DNA of 64,000 nucleotides from Pseudomonas putida (lineage in GTDB: Bacteria > Pseudomonadota > Gammaproteobacteria > Pseudomonadales > Pseudomonadaceae). Under the pieces are notes generated by a model. It had not been told where the DNA came from and did not search any database. It saw nothing but the letters and a program-made list of their open reading frames with translations. A program made the position numbers and the translations under genes. Of this stretch, positions 32,100-40,805 are shown one piece after another (within the stretch, counting starts at the first letter, position 1; every line of letters begins with the position of its first letter). The DNA is taken from assembly GCF_022627325.1 (NCBI RefSeq), contig NZ_JAETZZ010000013.1, positions 62,001 through 126,000 on the forward strand. The letters run 5' to 3'.

Positions 32100-34122
32100 T
32101 CAGATAATTCTCCAAGCCTTTGCGCTCAGCCAATAGCGCCCTATGACGGGGGCTATTGATGGCAACAATTGCCAGTTCTTGATCGATTAACCGCAACTCC
32201 GCTTCGATGTTTTGAACCTTGTCGCGGTCGTAAAGTACGTCAGCACACGGTGCGTTTCCGTCGCCGCCAGTGCAACGTGAAATCGATTCGATTCCCCCAT
32301 AAGGGCAAGTGCCTCGGTGGGTGCAAGCACCGACGCGCATTTCTCGGAAAAAAATTTGACCACGACGCCCAGCAGCGGCTAGCGCACTGGCATCTTTGTC
32401 GCTGACCAAATTGACCAAGACCATCTGCTTTCGCTCATTTCCAATCGGAGACACAAACCGATCTCCAACAGCAACTAGTATTTTATTTGCCATAGCCTCA
32501 TACATAGCTCCAACGATCATGGCCTCAACCTCTTCGTTGAGCAGTAGCTTTGTGTAGCCGCGACCGTAATACAATGGCATCAGTCTTGATGCGTGCTTCA
32601 TCTGAAACTGCAGGCTCGAATCAGAGAGCAAGCCACTGGCGAACATATTCACCGCACCAGTACGTCGTAACTGGTGCCAAGCTAAAGGCCATGCGCGTCC
32701 TACAGAAAATATCTCGCTTAGGTTTGGTGTCAGCATCTTAGCGATTCGTAAGTCTGCTTCAGTTATGCGAAGTTGGTTCTCGTCGAACAGCCGCTCGAAA
32801 CGCTTATGAAGTGCACTAAATGAAACGACGTGTATTCGTACAGAGTATGGTTTGGATTTGCTATTGCTGCTAGACGTACTCCACGGTTCGGTTGCTTTGC
32901 CAAAGAGATAGGGGTTCTTAATGTCCGCGTCTGTTGGGCGTGAGTATGGATCAGCCGCTGTACATCTCATTCGAAGGTGAGCGACGGAGCTCATTGCTTT
33001 CACTGCTACTTCAACGCTTGGGGTTGTAGGCCACCTAGCATCGCTGTCCACATCTGTTTTAGTAGTTTCGCCGCAAATTATTGGTATTCGACCAAGTTTC
33101 TCGTCCAGCTCCCAAGTCAAGCAGTCTGCACGTAAAGATGACGCTTCGGTAGTACGCTGAAGGGTGAAAGTTGTAATGTAGGCAAGTCCAGCATTCTGGA
33201 CCAGAGACATATAGGCGGATAAGTTTCTAATTTCCATGCCAGTAGAGGGGATGGAAACCCATTTCTCAATTAGCTCTGCAATTCCGAATCGCTCGGCAGT
33301 TAAAGAAAAGCGGCCATGATACACGTATCCCGCCTTAGAGCCTCTCCCAGGGCGCTCTGGTGACCAAAACGGCAAAGTATTGCTTCTGCGCTCCGTAAAA
33401 GCGGCTTCCAGAGAGCCCGAATTTTTAGCATAGGCGTCAACACAGAAGTGGAAACAATCTTCGATTTTTTTCTGATGAGCAAGATAATCGTCTAGACATG
33501 CTTTCAGCCGTTCAACCTGATAAGTCCAAATGCGGGGTGGAATATATGCTGTTTGCTCGGTTTCGAATTTTGGACTCGTAGCCGCGAGCCGCTTAATCCC
33601 TTCTGGGTCTACGAGGTAAAAACCCAGGTGTTCGCGAGCGTCCCACAGCCGATGAAGTTCTAGTATGGTTGATTTATGCTCGCTGGGTGGAATGATACCG
33701 GGAAACTGGTCGAACACCTTAGGAAAGCGCATTAACTCAGTCGCTACGATGCGATTGTCACTACATAGCGAGATTAAGCGACGTATTGCTAGGAACACTC
33801 CCTTCAGTCCGTTTGCTGAGCGGCAGGACTTCACTCCCCACATGCGCCACGTGGTTATCACACGAAGCAAGTCCGCGTTAGCTACGTCTAATTTCTTGGC
33901 TCTACGATTTTTGAGGTCGTCGCCAAAATCAAGAATCATCGATTTCCCAGCCCACGGAGATATATCCCAAACGGAATCACCCCAACGTGAAAGAATTTTC
34001 CCGTCGCGATCTTCGCTGACAACCCACTCCCGTGGTGGTGGCCAGCTAGGAGGGCGAAAAGACTGATTATTCGGAGTCAGCCAGTCGCAGCTGGATCCGA
34101 AAATTTCGAGCGAGACTTTCAA
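32083..34122 (-). CDS. Tyrosine recombinase-like protein, third of trio (679 aa)
   Basis: The C-terminal half has the marks of a tyrosine recombinase: an Arg in FTLQRTTEASSLRAD, the HxxR motif in WHQLRRTGAVNMF and the His and Tyr in KHASRLMPLYYGRGY. A cysteine group (CTHRGTCPYGG, then two more Cys) follows near residue ~610 and could bind zinc. The start is most likely a TTG at 34122: GGAGG lies 7 bases before it and it overlaps the preceding stop as TTGA. The frame upstream to 34209 would overlap the second recombinase by 91 bp. It probably acts with the two preceding proteins in integration; TnpB of Tn554 and GmtZ are possible relatives. Confidence 0.82.
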   Translation of the reverse strand: MKVSLEIFGSSCDWLTPNNQSFRPPSWPPPREWVVSEDRDGKILSRWGDSVWDISPWAGKSMILDFGDDLKNRRAKKLDVANADLLRVITTWRMWGVKSCRSANGLKGVFLAIRRLISLCSDNRIVATELMRFPKVFDQFPGIIPPSEHKSTILELHRLWDAREHLGFYLVDPEGIKRLAATSPKFETEQTAYIPPRIWTYQVERLKACLDDYLAHQKKIEDCFHFCVDAYAKNSGSLEAAFTERRSNTLPFWSPERPGRGSKAGYVYHGRFSLTAERFGIAELIEKWVSIPSTGMEIRNLSAYMSLVQNAGLAYITTFTLQRTTEASSLRADCLTWELDEKLGRIPIICGETTKTDVDSDARWPTTPSVEVAVKAMSSVAHLRMRCTAADPYSRPTDADIKNPYLFGKATEPWSTSSSNSKSKPYSVRIHVVSFSALHKRFERLFDENQLRITEADLRIAKMLTPNLSEIFSVGRAWPLAWHQLRRTGAVNMFASGLLSDSSLQFQMKHASRLMPLYYGRGYTKLLLNEEVEAMIVGAMYEAMANKILVAVGDRFVSPIGNERKQMVLVNLVSDKDASALAAAGRRGQIFFREMRVGACTHRGTCPYGGIESISRCTGGDGNAPCADVLYDRDKVQNIEAELRLIDQELAIVAINSPRHRALLAERKGLENYLNVVRS

Positions 34123-35846
34123 AAGATGTCCTCCACAACCATAATTCTTCTTTTCCACTCTGGATGATAAAATCCTTCTTCGACGCGAGCTAATACTTCT
34201 TCTAGCCAAGCCTTGCGCTTTTTGTTGGATTCGCCGAGCCAGCGAAGCTTTTCCGATATTCGGTCAATAACAAGTTGTGCAGGATGAACTTCTTTTTCGT
34301 GCCGCGGAGGTGTCCATTTTGAGACCTCTATGATTTTCAGATGTCGAAAACAGGCTAATGACCAAAGATAGTCGATCGTATCGATGTCGCGGTGATGTTC
34401 ACACCACATGCAACCTGACGGTCTGATGCAATCTGGTGTTGGAGCATCTTTTGGCGCGGACTCCAACTGAACTGATATACCGTCGCACAGACCGGGGCCA
34501 GCAGGCGTTGTGCAAATAACTGTTGGATCGTGCTCAGACCAAAACCGAATGATTTCGCCCATTGCTCGTTGCTGACTAGGGCGTTCGTAGGTGGTAAGTA
34601 GAGTTTCTTTATGGTGTTGCGCCATTGATGCTGTCAGGTCTGCATCACCAGAGCGGCGAAGAAGCCAATTTACGCGAGTATTTCGTAAACTCTGAGGCGG
34701 GACGAAGTTGAGACCAATTTTTTTGCAGGCGGCTCTGAGATAAAATTGCGGGTGCTTATGGAGGGCTCGGCCACCACTTCGAATGAAGGGAAAAATGGAA
34801 TCTGAGCCAGGAAATAGCAGCCGACGCCAATCGAGGTACCTTTCAAAATGAGGCTTGTACTCTTTAAAGACTTCGAAAAGTACTTCGCCATGTCGTCGTG
34901 CCTTTCTGTCTCTTACTTGATAGCCATCGAGATGGCTAGAGTAAGTGAATTGGCGTAGCTTTAATTTGTGCGCCTGGGTGAAGTTTATGCCGGTCTGCGC
35001 AATGAACATCAGCAGCTCTGCTTCAATTCTTCGATTGGCTATTGGGTAGCGAGTACGAAGAGTACCATCCGCTTCCCAGGCCCGAAAATACTTAAGAGCA
35101 ATTTCTCGGTCGGGAGTGGGTGGGCCATAATTGTAAGCCTCCAAATGCCGTTCAGCGAATGCTGGGTGGTTAAAGCCCGACCATTCAACCAACTCTTTTC
35201 CGTAGCGGAGGGGTATGCGAATGGGAAGAGGAGATTTCAAAACTACTTCAACCGATAGCGCATCGCAGATGTCCTGCAGAAACTGCCCAAACGCAAAGGT
35301 ATCTTCGAGGTTCTGCTTTTCGGCATTGACACCCAATGCTGTTTTTCGCTGTTTTGGCAGGCGTAAGCGGCTCATTGAAAATAGCGGTATCTTTCGATCT
35401 AAGACAGCGTCAAGTACATTGCCCGCACCTACGCCTATTGTGTAGGCGGAGACTTGACTCATATCCTTGATTATCTGGTGCCTATGTACCAGTGAGTCTG
35501 TCCAATCTAAATAGATTTGCTGAATCGACTCAATTACGAGTGAGTGTCCTTTGTCCTCGGCCCAAATGAACATATTCCTAATATAACGAATTTCGTTCTG
35601 CGCAGTATATGCACTTCCACCGGCTATCAGTTTGGCATTGATTACCTCGTGTATCTTTTCTACGAGATCAAACCGTTCGCGTAGAGGCTGCCCAAGTGCT
35701 CCATTTGCTATCATGCGGGTTACTTGCCAGGTCGTGGCTTTTGCCCCGCCGTAGTACAGCAGATAAGTGAGGTCCCATGGGGTTTCGCGAGTGCCTATAA
35801 TGACGTCCGGAAACGACAAATTTGGTAATTGAATAGTTTCATGCAT
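34119..35846 (-). CDS. Degenerate tyrosine recombinase-like protein, second of trio (575 aa)
   Basis: This protein resembles a phage-integrase fold, with a core-binding helical part and a C-terminal catalytic-like domain. The usual first catalytic Arg position reads TGINFTQAHKL, where Arg is absent. A later SLRNTRVNWLL segment and HHKETLLTTYERP keep an Arg, a His and a Tyr. A cysteine-rich segment (CIRPSGCMWCEHH) follows near residue 495. It may be a catalytically weak or architectural partner. Its ATG overlaps the stop of the first recombinase by 8 bp, and its own stop overlaps the TTG start of the third. Confidence 0.8.
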   Translation of the reverse strand: MHETIQLPNLSFPDVIIGTRETPWDLTYLLYYGGAKATTWQVTRMIANGALGQPLRERFDLVEKIHEVINAKLIAGGSAYTAQNEIRYIRNMFIWAEDKGHSLVIESIQQIYLDWTDSLVHRHQIIKDMSQVSAYTIGVGAGNVLDAVLDRKIPLFSMSRLRLPKQRKTALGVNAEKQNLEDTFAFGQFLQDICDALSVEVVLKSPLPIRIPLRYGKELVEWSGFNHPAFAERHLEAYNYGPPTPDREIALKYFRAWEADGTLRTRYPIANRRIEAELLMFIAQTGINFTQAHKLKLRQFTYSSHLDGYQVRDRKARRHGEVLFEVFKEYKPHFERYLDWRRLLFPGSDSIFPFIRSGGRALHKHPQFYLRAACKKIGLNFVPPQSLRNTRVNWLLRRSGDADLTASMAQHHKETLLTTYERPSQQRAMGEIIRFWSEHDPTVICTTPAGPGLCDGISVQLESAPKDAPTPDCIRPSGCMWCEHHRDIDTIDYLWSLACFRHLKIIEVSKWTPPRHEKEVHPAQLVIDRISEKLRWLGESNKKRKAWLEEVLARVEEGFYHPEWKRRIMVVEDIF

Positions 35847-37101
35847 TGAAGTCGTCCCAGCTTCGTCTCCGGAGACCAGTAAACGCTTCGTGGAAAGCTT
35901 GTGCTACCTCTTCTTTGCCCTTTGTACTTTCAAGAAACTTTACATACTTGAAAGTCGTCGATTCGTGTTTGTGAAGCATCGCGCTCTTAACAAACTCAAT
36001 TGCAGCCGCAGTCGTTGTAACACTGAGGGCCAATTTCATCAGCCATGTTCCGTAGGTGGCTCGGGTCTGATGGAACTTGAAGCGAGCTATAAACTGCAAA
36101 TTTGCACGCCGGGCCTTATTTCGCAAGCCCGTCATTAATGTGCCTATTGTACTATTGCTATACGGTTTTCCCCGTGAAGTAAGGAAGAGCACCGACCGGT
36201 AAGGACTAGCGGCTTTCGCTTCTCTCTTAAGCCGCGCTGTTGAATATGCGTAGCGCTTCAGCTCATCGAGAAGGATCTTTGGGAAAGTAAGATAACCCTC
36301 TACATTGAACTTGGTAGAAACTTGTGTCCCGGGCCCAACCCTGATCAAGAAAAGGCCATCAATGAAAGGGTCGGGCTGGGCCTGCTCCAAATTTTCAATT
36401 CGCAGCGTGGAGATAGTACGAAGACGTGCGCCGGTAAAGCAGCCGATGGTAAGCATCAGATGGAGCTCTTCGGTCTCCTCATTTGCTGTGAACTCAAGGA
36501 GCTCCGTCATATGCGTATCGCTTAGGGGGAGCAGACCATCTTCTAGGCGGTCCCCTGGCGCTCGGCGATTTGGGATAGCGAGATCCGTCGACATGCGGGT
36601 GAGCGCACGTCTGAAACCGTGTGTGTCGTGGTAACGAATTAAGATGGGGCGTTCACGCCACATCGGCGTGTTCGTACTGATAAAATCGTGTTCAGCCGCG
36701 AATCGATAAAACTGTACGACCGCATTCATGCGTGCTCGCGCAGTGCTTGACGCCAAGGTCCCTGTTTCAATTTGGTGGATTAAATGGCCACGGAAGCGAA
36801 CAACAGCGCGTTCAGACCTGCGAAGGGGAAAGTGCCGCCAATCAAGCTCGTTTTTCTCAAGGAAGCACGCATATGACCGCAAGTGCTTCATCAAGCTTTT
36901 CACGGTCTCAATGTCGCGGTTGTGATTGGTAAGCGTCTCTAGCGCCCAAAGGTTCACTTCGGCCCAGCTTGGTCCGCTCTCCCAAAAGATTTGCGGTAGA
37001 CGCGGGATGCTTCGCGCGAGCCTATCGTGCTCCCACTCAAGCTCATCACCTACGTGGGCTTCGCGCCAAGGCTTGAAGTCCACGTGCTCTAGGTATGCCA
37101 T
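35839..37101 (-). CDS. Tyrosine site-specific recombinase (integrase), first of trio
   Basis: This integrase has 420 residues from the ATG at 37101, which follows GGGGGTG; the frame extends to a TTG at 37134 without a good ribosome binding site. All catalytic residues are visible: Arg226 (FTGARLRTI), His344 and Arg347 (FHQTRATYG), the His region in LHKHESTTF and Tyr386 (FKYVKF). An N-terminal SAM-like core-binding domain precedes them. It is the gene closest to ychF, with its start 121 bp from the ychF stop, and heads the four-gene module. Its likely role is strand exchange at a site next to ychF. Tn554 TnpA and GmtY have the same position. Confidence 0.88.
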   Translation of the reverse strand: MAYLEHVDFKPWREAHVGDELEWEHDRLARSIPRLPQIFWESGPSWAEVNLWALETLTNHNRDIETVKSLMKHLRSYACFLEKNELDWRHFPLRRSERAVVRFRGHLIHQIETGTLASSTARARMNAVVQFYRFAAEHDFISTNTPMWRERPILIRYHDTHGFRRALTRMSTDLAIPNRRAPGDRLEDGLLPLSDTHMTELLEFTANEETEELHLMLTIGCFTGARLRTISTLRIENLEQAQPDPFIDGLFLIRVGPGTQVSTKFNVEGYLTFPKILLDELKRYAYSTARLKREAKAASPYRSVLFLTSRGKPYSNSTIGTLMTGLRNKARRANLQFIARFKFHQTRATYGTWLMKLALSVTTTAAAIEFVKSAMLHKHESTTFKYVKFLESTKGKEEVAQAFHEAFTGLRRRSWDDFNA

Positions 37102-37222
37102 TGACACCCCCATTTCGCGGTTGAGCAAAGGCAATTGCAGCCCTAGCCCTGCGCGAGCAAATCACAACCTCAATGCATGTCCATAGGCTGGCACACAAAG
37201 GGTGGATGTCAATGGGGTCGTA
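37102..37222. other. Probable island boundary beside ychF
   Basis: This 121-bp gap joins the integrase gene and the 3' end of ychF. Conserved core genes begin at 37223. The attachment site should lie here or in the last codons of ychF, but no matching repeat elsewhere in the window was found, so the other end is probably outside it. Confidence 0.5.
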
Positions 37223-38323
37223 CTAGACGTTAAAGCGGAAGTGCATCACATCGCCGTCTTTAACGATGTAGTCCTTGCCTTCCAGGCGCCATTTACCGGC
37301 TTCCTTGGCTCCGCCTTCACCCTTGAACTGGATGAAGTCGTCATAGGCCACCACTTCAGCGCGGATGAAGCCTTTTTCGAAGTCAGTGTGGATCACGCCC
37401 GCTGCCTGCGGGGCAGTGGCACCGACACGCACGGTCCAGGCACGTACTTCCTGCACGCCGGCAGTGAAGTAGGTTTGCAGGTTCAGCAGTTCGTAACCGG
37501 CGCGGATCACGCGGTTCAGGCCAGGTTCTTCCAGGCCCAGGGCCTCGAGGAACATGTCCTTCTCTTCACCGTCGTCCAGTTCGGCGATCTCTGCTTCGAT
37601 CTTGTTGCACACCGGCACCACGACCGCGCCTTCTTCTTCGGCGATGGCCTTGACCACGTCAAGGTGCGGGTTGTTGTCGAAGCCATCTTCAGCCACGTTG
37701 GCGATGTACATCACCGGCTTGCTGGTCAGCAGGTGGAAGCCACGGATGACGGCTTTCTCGTCGTCGGCCATGTTCTTCATCAGGCTGCGGGCCGGCTTGC
37801 CTTCGGTGAAGTGCGGGATCAGCTTTTCCAGGATTGCCTTTTGCGCCAGGGCTTCCTTGTCGCCGCCCTTGGCATTGCGGGTGACCTTCTGCAGTTGCTT
37901 CTCGCAGCTGTCCAGGTCGGCGAAGATCAGCTCGAGGTCAATGATCTCGATGTCGCGCTTGGGGTCGACGCTGTTGGAAACGTGGATCACGTTTTCGTCT
38001 TCGAAGCAGCGCACCACGTGGGCGATGGCGTCGGTCTCGCGGATGTTGGCGAGGAACTTGTTGCCCAGGCCTTCACCTTTCGAGGCACCGGCCACCAGGC
38101 CGGCGATATCGACGAACTCCATGGTCGTCGGCAGGATGCGATTAGGCTTGACGATTTCCGCCAGCGCAGCCAAGCGCGCATCTGGCATCGGCACGATGCC
38201 GCTGTTCGGCTCGATGGTGCAGAAGGGGAAGTTCTCCGCCGCGATGCCAGACTTGGTCAGGGCGTTGAACAGGGTGGACTTGCCGACGTTGGGCAGGCCG
38301 ACGATGCCGCAATTGAAACCCAT
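37223..38323 (-). CDS. ychF: Redox-regulated ATPase/GTPase YchF (Obg family)
   Basis: This universally conserved P-loop protein of 366 residues binds ATP and associates with ribosomes. The N-terminus MGFNCGIVGLPNVGKSTLFN carries the G1 motif; G3 and the effector region include DIAGLVAGASKGEGLGNKFL. The C-terminal TGS domain ends at residue ~360 (AGKWRLEGKDYIVKDGDVMHFRFNV). The start at 38323 is fixed by this N-terminus; the frame upstream overlaps pth and is false. It is the first core gene right of the island and lies 22 bp after pth on the same strand. Confidence 0.97.
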   Translation of the reverse strand: MGFNCGIVGLPNVGKSTLFNALTKSGIAAENFPFCTIEPNSGIVPMPDARLAALAEIVKPNRILPTTMEFVDIAGLVAGASKGEGLGNKFLANIRETDAIAHVVRCFEDENVIHVSNSVDPKRDIEIIDLELIFADLDSCEKQLQKVTRNAKGGDKEALAQKAILEKLIPHFTEGKPARSLMKNMADDEKAVIRGFHLLTSKPVMYIANVAEDGFDNNPHLDVVKAIAEEEGAVVVPVCNKIEAEIAELDDGEEKDMFLEALGLEEPGLNRVIRAGYELLNLQTYFTAGVQEVRAWTVRVGATAPQAAGVIHTDFEKGFIRAEVVAYDDFIQFKGEGGAKEAGKWRLEGKDYIVKDGDVMHFRFNV

Positions 38324-38345
38324 GGGTATTCCCCTCTCTAGGAAA

Positions 38346-38930
38346 TCAGGCCTTCTGGCTGTGCAGCTCGCGCATTGCCTTGGCGAAATCGCCGGCAAGC
38401 ACGTCAGGCAACACGCCGAGGGCAAAATCGATGCTGGCGTCGAGCTTCTCCTGCTCGGCGCGCGGCGCGCGGCCCAGGACGAAGTTGGAGACCAGTTTGG
38501 CGTCACCCGGGTGGCCGATGCCAAGCCGCAGGCGGTGGAAGTCGTTCTGGTTGCCGAGCTGCGCGATGATGTCGCGCAGGCCGTTATGCCCGCCATGGCC
38601 GCCGCCGCGCTTGAGCTTGGCGACGCCCGGAGGCAGGTCGAGTTCGTCATGCGCCACCAGGATCGCTTCCGGCTTGATGCGGAAGAAATTGGCCAACGCC
38701 GCCACGGACTGGCCGCTACGGTTCATGTAGGTGGTGGGGATGAGCAGACGAACGTCGTTGCCCTGATGGCTGAATTTAGCCGTCAGGCCGAAATACTTGC
38801 GGTCAGCGGTCAAGGAGACGCGCTGGGCGCTGGCAATGCGTTCAACGAAAAGAGCCCCTGCGTTATGCCGGGTCTGTTCGTATTCGGGGCCGGGGTTACC
38901 CAGGCCGACGATCAACTGGATGGCGGTCAC
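38346..38930 (-). CDS. pth: Peptidyl-tRNA hydrolase
   Basis: This enzyme releases tRNA from peptidyl-tRNA dropped by ribosomes. It has 194 residues, as in other Pseudomonas. Signature segments are [20 protein letters not shown] (with catalytic His22 in RHNAG), [10 protein letters not shown] and [25 protein letters not shown]. It lies between rplY and ychF on the minus strand, the common rplY-pth-ychF order of gammaproteobacteria. Confidence 0.97.
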
Positions 38931-38955
38931 GTAGGGGCTCTTCCTTGGAGTTGGT

Positions 38956-38982
38956 GGGTTACGGTGCGCGGCACTGTAACCC
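38956..38982. terminator. Hairpin between rplY and pth
   Basis: The arms GGGTTAC and GTAACCC pair around GTGC/GCAC, forming a nearly perfect 27-base hairpin in the 76-bp gap. No T tract follows, so it may partly uncouple the two genes or stabilise RNA. Confidence 0.5.
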
Positions 38983-39006
38983 GATCAACACCGGCGCGCG
39001 AGTGGA

Positions 39007-39603
39007 TTACTCAGCGGCGCCTTCTTCAGCTTCTGGAGCAACGCGTGGCGCGTGAACGTTGGCAACAGCTTTGTCATCACCGTGGGCCAGAGCAACGAAC
39101 TCTACGCCTTTCGGAGCTTTCAGGTCCGACAGGTGGATGATGGTGCCGATTTCAGCATTGCCCAGGTCGACTTCGATGAACTCAGGCAGGTCTTTGGCTT
39201 CGCAGGAAACTTCGATCTGCGATTCAACGTGCGAGATCTCGCCGCCTTTCTTGACCGGTGCTTCTTCGTTGATGAAGTGCACTGGAACAACAGCGGTCAG
39301 CTTCTGGCCAGCAACGACGCGAACGAAGTCGGCGTGCATGATGAAGCCTTTGGCCGGGTGGCGCTGCATGGCCTTGACTACGACGTTCTGCTTGGCGCCG
39401 TCGACGTTCAGCTCGATAACGTGGCTGAAGGCAGCTTCGTTTTCGAACAGCTTGGCGATTTCCTTGGCCACGATGGTCAGGGATTGAGCGTCTTTATCGC
39501 CACCGTATACAACGGCTGGGATGCTGGCGGTGTGACGCAGGCGGCGGCTCGCACCTTTCCCCAGGTCACTACGCACTTGGGCGTTCAGAGTGAAATCAGT
39601 CAT
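39007..39603 (-). CDS. rplY: 50S ribosomal protein L25/general stress protein Ctc
   Basis: This is the long (CTC) form of L25 with 198 residues, which binds 5S rRNA. The N-terminal domain begins MTDFTLNAQVRSDLGKGASRRLR and includes IPAVVYGGDKD. The C-terminal beta domain ends in an acidic Glu/Ala-rich tail. The ATG at 39603 follows GGAGAAACAAA. It is preceded by a strong terminator after prs, so it likely has its own promoter in the short gap. Confidence 0.97.
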   Translation of the reverse strand: MTDFTLNAQVRSDLGKGASRRLRHTASIPAVVYGGDKDAQSLTIVAKEIAKLFENEAAFSHVIELNVDGAKQNVVVKAMQRHPAKGFIMHADFVRVVAGQKLTAVVPVHFINEEAPVKKGGEISHVESQIEVSCEAKDLPEFIEVDLGNAEIGTIIHLSDLKAPKGVEFVALAHGDDKAVANVHAPRVAPEAEEGAAE

Positions 39604-39661
39604 TTTGTTTCTCCAAAATAGCCCCCCGAGGGCGTTTGCGACCAGCGCCAACGGGGATGGC

Positions 39662-39697
39662 AAAAAAGCCCCGCCCCAACACATGCTGGGGCGGGGC
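39662..39697 (-). terminator. Rho-independent terminator after prs
   Basis: The stem GCCCCGCCCCA / TGGGGCGGGGC has an 8-base loop. On the minus strand it is followed by TTTTTTG, 25 bp after the prs stop codon. Confidence 0.92.
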
Positions 39698-39721
39698 GCT
39701 TCATATCAGTACCTGTTCCGC

Positions 39722-40663
39722 TTAGCGGAACATCGCACTGATCGATTCTTCATTGCTGATACGGCGGACCGCTTCAGCGACAACCGGTGCGATATCCAGC
39801 TGGCGGATACGGTCACAGGCTTGAGCAGCGGCGGACAGCGGAACGGTGTTGGTCACCACCAGCTCGTCCAATACCGACTTCTCGATGTTCTCGATCGCAC
39901 GGCCCGAGAGGACAGGGTGCGTGCAATAGGCATAAACCTTGGCCGCGCCGTGTTCTTTCAGTGCCTTGGCCGCATGGCACAGGGTGCCGGCGGTATCGAC
40001 CATGTCGTCTACCAGGATGCAAGTGCGCCCTTCGACGTCGCCGATGATGTGCATGACTTCGGAGTGGTTGGCCTTTTCACGGCGTTTGTCGATGATACCC
40101 AGGTCGACACCCAGGGACTTGGCGACGGCACGTGCGCGCACGACACCACCGATGTCCGGGGAGACGATCATCAGGTTCTCGAAACGCTGGTCTTCGATAT
40201 CGTCGACCAGTACGGGCGAGCCGTAGATGTTGTCGACCGGGATATCGAAGAAACCCTGGATCTGGTCAGCGTGCAGGTCGACGGTGAGAACACGGTCGAT
40301 ACCCACGACAGTGAGCATGTCAGCGACGACTTTGGCGCTGATGGCTACACGTGCCGAACGCGGACGGCGGTCCTGGCGGGCGTATCCGAAGTAAGGAATC
40401 ACGGCGGTGATTCGGGATGCTGAGGAGCGGCGGAAGGCGTCGGCCATCACTACCAGTTCCATCAGGTTATCGTTGGTCGGGGCACAGGTCGGCTGAATAA
40501 TGAAGACGTCTTTACCGCGGACATTTTCATTGATCTCAGTGCTGATCTCACCGTCGGAGAATTTACCGACAGAGACGTCACCGAGAGGGATATGCAGCTG
40601 ACGTACGACACGCCGAGCCAGATCGGGGTTAGCGTTCCCCGTAAAGACCATCATCTTGGACAC
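39722..40663 (-). CDS. prs: Ribose-phosphate pyrophosphokinase
   Basis: This enzyme makes PRPP from ribose 5-phosphate and ATP for nucleotide, His and Trp synthesis. It has 313 residues when started at the GTG at 40663 (next codons SKMMVFTGNANPD). Signature parts include SDGEISTEINENVRG, FGYARQDRRPRSARVAISAK, the PRPP-binding loop CILVDDMVDTAGTL, and DLHADQIQGFFDIPVDN. It follows tRNA-Gln by 48 bp, and the ispE-tRNA-prs arrangement suggests one transcript. The ATG three codons later is an alternative start. Confidence 0.96.
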   Translation of the reverse strand: MSKMMVFTGNANPDLARRVVRQLHIPLGDVSVGKFSDGEISTEINENVRGKDVFIIQPTCAPTNDNLMELVVMADAFRRSSASRITAVIPYFGYARQDRRPRSARVAISAKVVADMLTVVGIDRVLTVDLHADQIQGFFDIPVDNIYGSPVLVDDIEDQRFENLMIVSPDIGGVVRARAVAKSLGVDLGIIDKRREKANHSEVMHIIGDVEGRTCILVDDMVDTAGTLCHAAKALKEHGAAKVYAYCTHPVLSGRAIENIEKSVLDELVVTNTVPLSAAAQACDRIRQLDIAPVVAEAVRRISNEESISAMFR

Positions 40664-40711
40664 GCGCAGTACCTGGAGGCTGAGGGTATACCTGGATGAG
40701 TATAAGGAAAA

Positions 40712-40786
40712 TGGCAGGGGCGGCTGGATTCGAACCAACGCATGGCAGGATCAAAACCTGCTGCCTTACCGCTTGGCGACGCCCCT
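40712..40786 (-). tRNA. tRNA-Gln (anticodon TTG)
   Basis: The 75-base sequence including CCA folds as a standard tRNA. The acceptor arms are AGGGGCG and CGCCCCT, the D arm contains GCCAAGCGGTAAGGC, and the anticodon loop TTTTGAT lies in a stem GCAGG/CCTGC. The T arm has GGTTCGAATCC, and CCA is encoded. The sequence matches bacterial glutamine tRNAs closely. It lies between ispE and prs, as in other Pseudomonas and E. coli. Confidence 0.96.
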
Positions 40787-40805
40787 GTATCTGTTGCTGC
40801 GAGCG

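Noticed and set aside
2614..32158. The 16-mer ATGACGGGGGCTATTG occurs at about 2614 and again at about 32143, suggesting an attachment-site repeat.
   Set aside because: One exact 16-mer match is expected by chance in a 64-kb window at roughly this frequency, and the flanks do not continue to match; the second copy lies inside a coding region.
40712..40786. tRNA-Gln as the attachment site of the island.
   Set aside because: The tRNA is intact and lies within conserved core genes about 3.5 kb from the island edge; the integrase lies next to ychF instead.
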